Origin: Flavobacterium sp.
GTDB lineage: Bacteria > Bacteroidota > Bacteroidia > Flavobacteriales > Flavobacteriaceae
Direction: 5' to 3'
DNA length: 5,029 nt
Assembly (NCBI GenBank): GCA_003449615.1
Contig: DMHA01000028.1
Coordinates: 1,418-6,446 of the forward strand
The notes under the pieces: generated by a model
Database searches by the model: none
Told to the model about the DNA's origin: nothing
What the model saw: the letters and a program-made list of their open reading frames with translations, nothing else
Made by a program: the position numbers and the translations under genes
Shown: one piece after another, positions 1-5,029 of the stretch
How positions within the stretch are numbered: position 1 is the stretch's first letter
How the letters are laid out: each line of letters starts with the position of its first letter

Positions 1-1
1 A

Positions 2-1390
2 CTGAAACTACTTAAACAAAATCTTAGCCTCTACGAAAATGCATTTAATGAGAAAAAATGCAAGGATCCAAAATTAGATAAACTCATTGAACACATAAAA
101 GCAAAGCAAAAAAGCGATAATAAAAAAGTATTAATTTTTACTGTTTTTAAAGACACCGCAAAATTCTTATATGACAAACTAAAAGATTCTAAAATAGTAA
201 ATTTAGCTTATGTTTCTGGCTCAATCAGCGAAACAATTGACGGTTATACTGGAGAAAAATTTGAAATCATTCTTGAACGATTTGCTCCATTTACCAAGTT
301 ATACAACGAAAAAGATTGGAGCGAATTATATGAAAAAGCAAAGCTTGGCGATGAATTTAAAGAAGGAGATAAATGGATAGTATCTTATGAGAAATGGTTT
401 GAATTAATTAAAAAATACGATAAAAATACGCTGAAAAAAATTGAAGCACCTATTGATGTGCTAATTGCTACCGACTGTTTAAGTGAAGGCCAAAATTTGC
501 AAGACTGCGATACTGTTATAAATTATGATATACATTGGAATCCGGTTCGCCTAATTCAACGAATGGGCCGTATTGACCGACTTGGTTCACCCAATAAAAT
601 TATTTACGGAATTAATTTCTGGCCTGGAAAAAATTATGAGGATTATTTAAAGTTAAAGTCGAGAGTTGAAAGCCGTATGGCTCTAATGAGTGTTGTTGGT
701 ACCGAAATGGATGAAAATCTCACTCCTGAATTTCAAAAAATAGTTGAAGACAATCCTTTGTTGCCCAAACAAGCTCAAAAAATGCTCGACCAATTACAAG
801 TAACCTGGGATGATATTGAAGTTAACGATGAAACACTTGGCTTGAATGATTTGTCGCTTGAGCAATTTAGACAGGAATTATTTGAATTTTTCAAAAAAAA
901 CGAGGAGTTTTTTAAGAAAATCCCAAATGGCGTTTTTACTGGTTTTAATTTTAAACCTAACAAAAAGTGGCCGGCAATACCGAATAGCATTGTTGCTGTA
1001 CTTGGTTATCCTAAAAGACCCGACGAGGTTGTAGAGCATGTTTATGAAGAAATTCATTTGCTCCATGAATCTTTTGATGATAAAACAAAAGGTATTATTT
1101 TAAATAACAATCAGGAAATTCTTACGCTTTTGCGACATCATAAACTTGAAACCCGTTTTGTCCCAAAGCAAATTGAAAATGCAGATAAAGATATTATCCA
1201 AAAATTATCCGACTCGGTTTCTAATTGGGTGAATGCGCAAGCAATGCCTATTGCAGTAAACCAAATTCAAAATATATTTGCAGGCGATATTTCACCGAAG
1301 AAAATATCTCCCGAACAAAAAAAACTGGAAGATAAGTTTAAACCAGAAAATTTTGATTTAATAAACTGGTTTGTTATATCAAATAAATAG
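2..1390 (+). CDS. SNF2/superfamily 2 helicase, C-terminal part (5' end outside window)
   Basis: The frame is open from base 2 to the TAG at 1388-1390, giving 462 residues with no start of their own, so this is the tail of a larger protein. It holds the second RecA-like (Helicase_C) lobe of an SNF2-type DNA-dependent ATPase. Motif IV is KVLIFTVFK (residues 42-50), followed by VSGS (71-74). Motif V is ATDCLSEGQNLQ (156-167) and motif VI is QRMGRIDRLG (186-195), with the arginine fingers expected in the latter. Between VSGS and motif V lies an insertion of roughly 75 residues rich in charged and aromatic residues. Past residue 200 comes a helical, charged tail with no motif I recognise. The Walker A and DEAH motifs must lie upstream. 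From memory, helicases with this wording (LIQRMGRIDRLGSPN) are about 1000 residues, some have a phospholipase D-like N-terminal domain, and they sit beside Eco57I-type methylases. The likely role is an ATP-driven motor of a defence or restriction system. A DISARM DrmD-like or BREX-helicase-like identity is possible but not shown. The internal GTG/ATG codons near 458 are not the true start, because homology continues upstream of them. Confidence 0.93.
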   Translation: MKLLKQNLSLYENAFNEKKCKDPKLDKLIEHIKAKQKSDNKKVLIFTVFKDTAKFLYDKLKDSKIVNLAYVSGSISETIDGYTGEKFEIILERFAPFTKLYNEKDWSELYEKAKLGDEFKEGDKWIVSYEKWFELIKKYDKNTLKKIEAPIDVLIATDCLSEGQNLQDCDTVINYDIHWNPVRLIQRMGRIDRLGSPNKIIYGINFWPGKNYEDYLKLKSRVESRMALMSVVGTEMDENLTPEFQKIVEDNPLLPKQAQKMLDQLQVTWDDIEVNDETLGLNDLSLEQFRQELFEFFKKNEEFFKKIPNGVFTGFNFKPNKKWPAIPNSIVAVLGYPKRPDEVVEHVYEEIHLLHESFDDKTKGIILNNNQEILTLLRHHKLETRFVPKQIENADKDIIQKLSDSVSNWVNAQAMPIAVNQIQNIFAGDISPKKISPEQKKLEDKFKPENFDLINWFVISNK

Positions 1391-1400
1391 ATGAAGGTAA

Positions 1401-1640
1401 ATGAATAATAGTACAAGAATAAAAGAAGTTACTGTTAACGGAAATAAAATTACTGTCATTAATCAGCACGAAATAAATTTCATAAGCCTAACGGATATGA
1501 CGGTTGGTTTCAATGAAGGCAGTGGATTAATAGGTAAATGGATTACAAACAAAAATACAATTGAATACCTTAGTGTTTGGGAAAGAATAAACAATCCAGA
1601 TTTCAATTACCCCGAATTCGGTATAATTAAACCTCTATAA
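1401..1640 (+). CDS. Truncated KilA-N-domain protein (front half of domain only)
   Basis: This 79-residue frame starts 10 bases after the helicase stop. Residues 28-32 (ISLTD), 54-65 (IEYLSVWERINN) and 71-73 (PEF) match the start of the KilA-N domain in the next gene (ISLTD, IEFLGLWEQLNN, VEF). Identity over the shared ~50 residues is roughly 40 percent by eye, with a two-residue gap. Family members normally continue for another 60 or more residues to complete the DNA-binding domain, but here the protein ends at IIKPL and a TAA. Neither of the other two + frames restores the missing part in the 21 bases before the next gene, so this looks like a deletion rather than a simple frameshift. Its sequence is closer to what I recall as the common family wording (NNPxFNYxEF) than the neighbour's is, so it is a diverged paralogue and not a recent copy. 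It may be a decaying remnant or a retained small DNA-binding regulator; translation is unproven. Confidence 0.6.
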   Translation: MNNSTRIKEVTVNGNKITVINQHEINFISLTDMTVGFNEGSGLIGKWITNKNTIEYLSVWERINNPDFNYPEFGIIKPL

Positions 1641-1661
1641 TTTGAGGATAAAATAGAATAT

Positions 1662-2486
1662 ATGGCAAAAAATGAAATTATAATTGTAAAAGGCATTCAA
1701 ATTGCAACTTTTAGAATAGAAAACGAGGATTACATTTCACTAACAGATATTGCTCGAAACAAAAATGCAGAAGAACCAAAAGATGTGGTAAAAAACTGGA
1801 TGCGTTCGCGCACAACTATTGAATTCTTAGGACTTTGGGAGCAATTAAATAACTCAACCTTTAAAGGGGTCGAATTCGACTCCTTTCTCTTTGAAGCAGG
1901 CTCTAATTCATTTACACTTTCACCTACCAAATGGATTGAAACAACTAACGCAAAGGGAATCATTTCTAAACAAGGAAAAAATGGTGGCACTTTTGCTCAT
2001 AAGGACATTGCTTTTGAATTTGCATCTTGGGTAAGCTCAGGTTTTAAGCTCTATTTAATTAAAGAGTTCCAACGCCTGAAAGCTGATGAAAACGATCGTC
2101 TTAAACTCGAATGGAACTTGCAACGTACTCTTTCAAAAATAAATTACCGCATTCATACCGATGCCATCAAAGAAAACCTTATACCTAATGAACTTTCAAA
2201 ATCTCAAATACAATTCGTTTACGCCGATGAAGCTGATTTGCTGAATATGGCTCTGTTTGGATTTACTGCTAAACAATGGCGTGAAGATAACTCCGATAAA
2301 GAAGGCAATGTTCGTGATTACGCTACCATTGAACAACTGGTAATTTTATCCAATTTAGAAAGCATAAACGCAGTTCTTATTCATCAGGGTTTAAATCAAT
2401 CTGAGAGACTTAAACAGCTTAATAAAACAGCTATTCAGCACATGAAATCTCTGGTTACCAATCTGAATGTAAAAAAATTAAAATAA
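1662..2486 (+). CDS. KilA-N domain-containing DNA-binding protein
   Basis: This is a complete 274-residue protein, a normal length for stand-alone bacterial KilA-N proteins. The KilA-N domain spans roughly residues 20-140: YISLTDIA (24-31), NWMRSRTTIEFLGLWE (45-60), a KWIETTNAKGI segment (90-100), then GKNGGTFAHKDIAFEFASWV (105-124) and FKLYLIKEFQRLK (128-140). The last two are the most conserved signatures. A second conserved block (about 158-265) contains INYRIHTDAIKENLIP (160-175), FVYADEADLLNMALFG (185-200), AKQWR and NVRDYATIEQL. KilA-N domains are known from phage and large DNA virus proteins and are thought to bind DNA. The role of the chromosomal stand-alone form is not established. 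Bacteroidota often carry it beside restriction-modification genes, suggesting an accessory or regulatory job, or passenger status in the island. The ATG at 1662 is chosen because it is the first start after the in-frame stop at 1638-1640. A GAGG lies 14 bases upstream, too far to be a convincing ribosome site. The gene ends in tandem stops (TAA TAA, 2484-2489), six bases to three bases before the methylase start. Confidence 0.92.
   Translation: MAKNEIIIVKGIQIATFRIENEDYISLTDIARNKNAEEPKDVVKNWMRSRTTIEFLGLWEQLNNSTFKGVEFDSFLFEAGSNSFTLSPTKWIETTNAKGIISKQGKNGGTFAHKDIAFEFASWVSSGFKLYLIKEFQRLKADENDRLKLEWNLQRTLSKINYRIHTDAIKENLIPNELSKSQIQFVYADEADLLNMALFGFTAKQWREDNSDKEGNVRDYATIEQLVILSNLESINAVLIHQGLNQSERLKQLNKTAIQHMKSLVTNLNVKKLK
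1863..1886. repeat. 24-base near-perfect palindrome inside the KilA-N gene
   Basis: Two 12-base arms (1863-1874 and 1875-1886) are reverse complements with no spacer. The only departure is one mismatch pair (G at 1868 against T at 1881), which would be a G-U wobble in RNA. The centre is GAATTC at 1872-1877. It encodes residues of the KilA-N domain around GVEFDSF. With zero loop it would favour a symmetric protein-binding site or a DNA cruciform over a stable RNA hairpin. Its function is unknown and it may be a coding coincidence. Confidence 0.75.
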
Positions 2487-2492
2487 TAACGT

Positions 2493-5029
2493 ATGAATCT
2501 TTCATTATTCAATACAAGCAATCTTTTTGAAGCAGCAACAAATCTTTTTCAGCAATTAGGTATTAAACTAAATTCAAATACTGCTGAAGCATTACCAACA
2601 AAAAATTTGTTGAAAGACTTTTACAAAGAAAATTTTAAATCTATTACTAATACTTTTTTTATAGGGATTATTGACGATTCCGTTTTTCAAATAACTGAAA
2701 AAAAAGATGTAAACTACAACCTTAAAGAGGCCTTGCAACAAGGCGATAAAAACTACGATGGCTTAATGTTGTTTGCATTAGAACTCTCGTCAAAACCTAC
2801 CCGTACCGAAATTTCAGAAATAACAAGGGCTTTTAACCGCATCAGCCAAAAAATGCCTGTTGCTTTAATTCTAAAATATACTGTTGATTCCGAAGCCGTA
2901 ATATCCATAGCCATTAGCGAACGCTTTAAATATTTACAAAATTGGCGACAAGGTGAAAAAGCGGGTAAGGTAATTATTCTTAGAGATATTCATACCAAAC
3001 CTGAAAATATACACGCAGGGCATCAACGAATTTTACAAGATCTTACAAAAGCGTCAGGAGTTACCAATTATGCACAACTTCATGCGCAATGGTTAAATGT
3101 GCTTGATGTAAATATTCTGAATAAAAAATTCTTCCAGGAGCTTGCAAACTGGTATTTCTGGGCTATGGATAAAGTGCAATTCCCTGACGATATTGAAAAA
3201 AAGAAAGATGTACGAAATGCCACAAACCTTATACGGCTTATTACACGAGTAATTTTTATTTGGTTTATTAAAGAAAAAAACCTCGTGCCGGCATCGTTGT
3301 TTAATGAAAAATATCTTTCAACAATTTTAAAAGATTTTCAGAAAAATAAAAAGGCAAGCAATTTTTATCAGGCAATATTACAAAACCTGTTTTTTGGTAC
3401 GCTAAACCAAAAAATGGATGAACGTGATTTTGCCGAAGACCATGATAGAAAAAATAAACTTGACCAGGGTATTAAAAACAAATACCGTTATCCTGATAAA
3501 TTCAACATCTCAAAAATAGAAATTGTTAGTTTATTTAAAGACATTCCATTTTTAAACGGTGGCTTGTTCGATTGCCTCGATAAGTTTGATGAAGAAAAAC
3601 TTGAAAAGGGAAAGAAAGAACAAATTTTTGTTGATGGTTTTACGCGTCTGGATGGAAAACAAGCAATTGTACCCGATTATTTGTTTTTTGGGGTTTATCC
3701 TGAAGTTGATTTAACAGAATATTACGACCCCGAAGCTAAAAAGCCCATACTGAAAAATGTGAAAGGATTAATTGACATTCTGAATAATTATAAATTCACC
3801 GTTGCCGAAAACACCCCAATAGAAGAAGAAATTGCCCTCGACCCCGAATTGTTGGGCAAAGTTTTTGAAAACCTATTGGCTAGTTACAACCCCGAAACAC
3901 AAACAACAGCCCGTAAACAAACCGGTAGTTTTTATACTCCCCGCGAGATTGTTAATTATATGGTTGACGATTCGTTAATTGAATATCTGAAACAAAATAC
4001 AGAAATAAACACAGATGACTTTGATAGTCGTTTACGGAATTTGTTTTCATACAATGATGAAGGAAACCCTCTTAACTCAAAAGAAACCGATGAACTTATT
4101 GAAGCAATAAATAATGCCAAAATACTCGACCCTGCTTGCGGTTCGGGGGCTTTCCCAATGGGTGTATTGCATAAAATGGTGCACTTACTGCAAAAAATTG
4201 ACCCTAAAAACAAAAAATGGAAAGCACAGCAAAAAGAAAAAATTATTGGCAAGCAAATTAAAGAACTTGAAAAAGATAAAAAGAGCATTGCCGGCTTAAG
4301 TGACAAAGCTGTTAGAGAAAAGGCAATACAAGCAGTAGATGAACGGTTAAAAGAAATTGAAGAAATTTTTGAAAGCAAAAATTATTTTGACGACTACGCC
4401 CGTAAACTTTACCTTATTGAAAACTGCATTTATGGAATTGACATACAACCTATAGCAGTGCAGATTTCAAAGCTCCGCTTTTTTATTTCGTTAATAATAG
4501 ACCAAGATAAAGACAGCAAAAAAGAAAACCTTGGCTTACGCTCTCTGCCAAACCTCGAAACCAAATTTGTTGCTGCTAATACACTTATACGTTTAGAAAT
4601 ACCAACAACCGATTTGTTTTCTGAAAATAATCCTGTGAAAGTTTTGCAGGAACAACTCAAAATAACTAGGCACGAGTATTTTAATGCCAAAACACGAAAA
4701 GATAAATTGCATTTACAACAGCAGGATAAAGCACTGCGCAAACAAATTGCCACACAAATAAGCGATATATTAATTACTAATAAAGAAGAAGAAATAGCAA
4801 ATCTTAAAAAGCAACTCAATGAAGAAAAAAAGAAACTTACACAAATTGAAAACGAACCAGAGCAAAAAGAAACATTAGAAGCTACAAATCTTTTCGGACA
4901 AATTGAAACTAATGTAATTGATAAAAAGAAAGAAAAAATTAAGGCACAAAAAAGCCATATTTCGTTAATTGAAAAAAAAATTGATTCGCTAAAAACCACC
5001 GATAATAAAGATGCTATTCAAAAAGTAGC
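2493..5029 (+). CDS. Eco57I-class N6-adenine DNA methyltransferase (3' end outside window)
   Basis: The frame opens at ATG 2493, right after tandem in-frame stops at 2484-2489, and stays open to the window edge (845 complete codons). No alternative start lies between. Residues about 85-185 form an N-terminal alpha/beta-looking domain (LFALELS at 93-99, ITRAFNR at 110-116, then PVALILKYT and KVIILRDIH). Residues 208-500 match the conserved helical region of large Eco57I-type methylases: KKFFQELANWYFWA (211-224), IPFLNGGLFDCLD (351-363), DPELLGKVFENLLASYNPE (450-468) and TGSFYTPREIVNYMV (477-491). The SAM-binding motif I is DPACGSGAF (546-554). The acidic-loop motif is YGIDIQPIAVQISKLRFF (647-664), and a motif III-like FVAANTLI follows at 692-699. 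From about 713 to the edge the protein is strongly charged and coiled-coil-like. The catalytic NPPY motif and the target-recognition domain are expected downstream and are not seen. Family members run to about 1200 residues. The likely reaction is SAM-dependent N6 methylation of adenine in a specific site. It may be a methylase-only component (DrmMI- or PglX-like) or a type IIG enzyme whose N-terminal domain cuts. A clear PD-(D/E)XK triad was not found. Confidence 0.93.
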   Translation, partial: MNLSLFNTSNLFEAATNLFQQLGIKLNSNTAEALPTKNLLKDFYKENFKSITNTFFIGIIDDSVFQITEKKDVNYNLKEALQQGDKNYDGLMLFALELSSKPTRTEISEITRAFNRISQKMPVALILKYTVDSEAVISIAISERFKYLQNWRQGEKAGKVIILRDIHTKPENIHAGHQRILQDLTKASGVTNYAQLHAQWLNVLDVNILNKKFFQELANWYFWAMDKVQFPDDIEKKKDVRNATNLIRLITRVIFIWFIKEKNLVPASLFNEKYLSTILKDFQKNKKASNFYQAILQNLFFGTLNQKMDERDFAEDHDRKNKLDQGIKNKYRYPDKFNISKIEIVSLFKDIPFLNGGLFDCLDKFDEEKLEKGKKEQIFVDGFTRLDGKQAIVPDYLFFGVYPEVDLTEYYDPEAKKPILKNVKGLIDILNNYKFTVAENTPIEEEIALDPELLGKVFENLLASYNPETQTTARKQTGSFYTPREIVNYMVDDSLIEYLKQNTEINTDDFDSRLRNLFSYNDEGNPLNSKETDELIEAINNAKILDPACGSGAFPMGVLHKMVHLLQKIDPKNKKWKAQQKEKIIGKQIKELEKDKKSIAGLSDKAVREKAIQAVDERLKEIEEIFESKNYFDDYARKLYLIENCIYGIDIQPIAVQISKLRFFISLIIDQDKDSKKENLGLRSLPNLETKFVAANTLIRLEIPTTDLFSENNPVKVLQEQLKITRHEYFNAKTRKDKLHLQQQDKALRKQIATQISDILITNKEEEIANLKKQLNEEKKKLTQIENEPEQKETLEATNLFGQIETNVIDKKKEKIKAQKSHISLIEKKIDSLKTTDNKDAIQKV

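Noticed and set aside
458..1390. Helicase gene beginning at the GTG at 458
   Set aside because: The same frame is open back to base 2 and encodes helicase motif IV and linker sequence, so this start would cut the lobe in half.
1393..1397. GAAGG as a Shine-Dalgarno site for the 79-residue frame
   Set aside because: Only three bases separate it from the ATG, too close for normal use. A GAGG at 1644-1647 before the full KilA-N gene is 14 bases away, too far.
1636..1644. A Bacteroidota-type -7 promoter element (TAnnTTTG) between the KilA-N frames
   Set aside because: The bases read TATAATTTG, which has the TA one base out of place relative to TTTG, and in AT-rich DNA such near matches are expected by chance.
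1730..1990. An 86-codon open frame on the - strand
   Set aside because: It is antisense to the conserved KilA-N domain, with no recognisable motif.
2519..2553. A short internal repeat at the methylase start (two copies of AATCTTTTT)
   Set aside because: It encodes NLFEA and NLFQQ in a helical segment. Two nine-base matches in AT-rich coding DNA are not strong evidence of a functional repeat.
3956..4378. A 140-codon open frame on the - strand
   Set aside because: It lies fully antisense to the methylase motif I region on the + strand, and its translation is a low-complexity Ser/Phe/Leu-rich sequence typical of a shadow of Lys/Glu-rich coding DNA.
4430..4999. A 189-codon open frame on the - strand that looks hydrophobic
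   Set aside because: It is the complement of the charged coiled-coil part of the methylase. The apparent membrane-like Ser/Leu/Phe content follows from Lys/Glu/Gln codons read in reverse.

Overview
This AT-rich window (about one third G+C by eye) carries four co-directional + strand reading frames with gaps of only 10, 21 and 6 bases, so it reads as the inside of one operon. The composition, the lack of convincing Shine-Dalgarno sites and the protein families point to a Bacteroidota-type bacterium. This is inference, because no rRNA or other phylogenetic marker is present.

Layout: (i) 2-1390 is the C-terminal 462 residues of a large SNF2/superfamily 2 helicase whose N-terminal half lies upstream of the window. 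(ii) 1401-1640 is a 79-residue protein matching only the front half of a KilA-N DNA-binding domain. (iii) 1662-2486 is a full-length 274-residue KilA-N-domain protein. (iv) 2493 to the window end is the first 845 codons of a large Eco57I-class N6-adenine DNA methyltransferase. It includes the SAM-binding motif but is cut before the expected catalytic NPPY motif. No tRNA, rRNA, CRISPR array, transposase or clear terminator was seen, and no non-coding stretch exceeds 21 bases.

A large SNF2-type helicase beside a giant adenine methylase is a hallmark of restriction-modification-like phage defence islands such as class 1 DISARM, some BREX types and type IIG/ISP-like systems. The methylase would mark host DNA. 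The helicase would act as a motor for translocation, remodelling or restriction on unmarked DNA. The KilA-N proteins between them are probably DNA-binding accessory or regulatory parts, or cargo riding in the island. The defining partner genes (drmA/drmB, pglZ, brxC) would lie outside the window, so the system type cannot be fixed here.

The main oddities are the tandem KilA-N pair with a truncated first copy separated from the second by a single in-frame stop, and a 24-base near-perfect palindrome inside the intact KilA-N gene, a few codons before the point where the first copy's homology ends.
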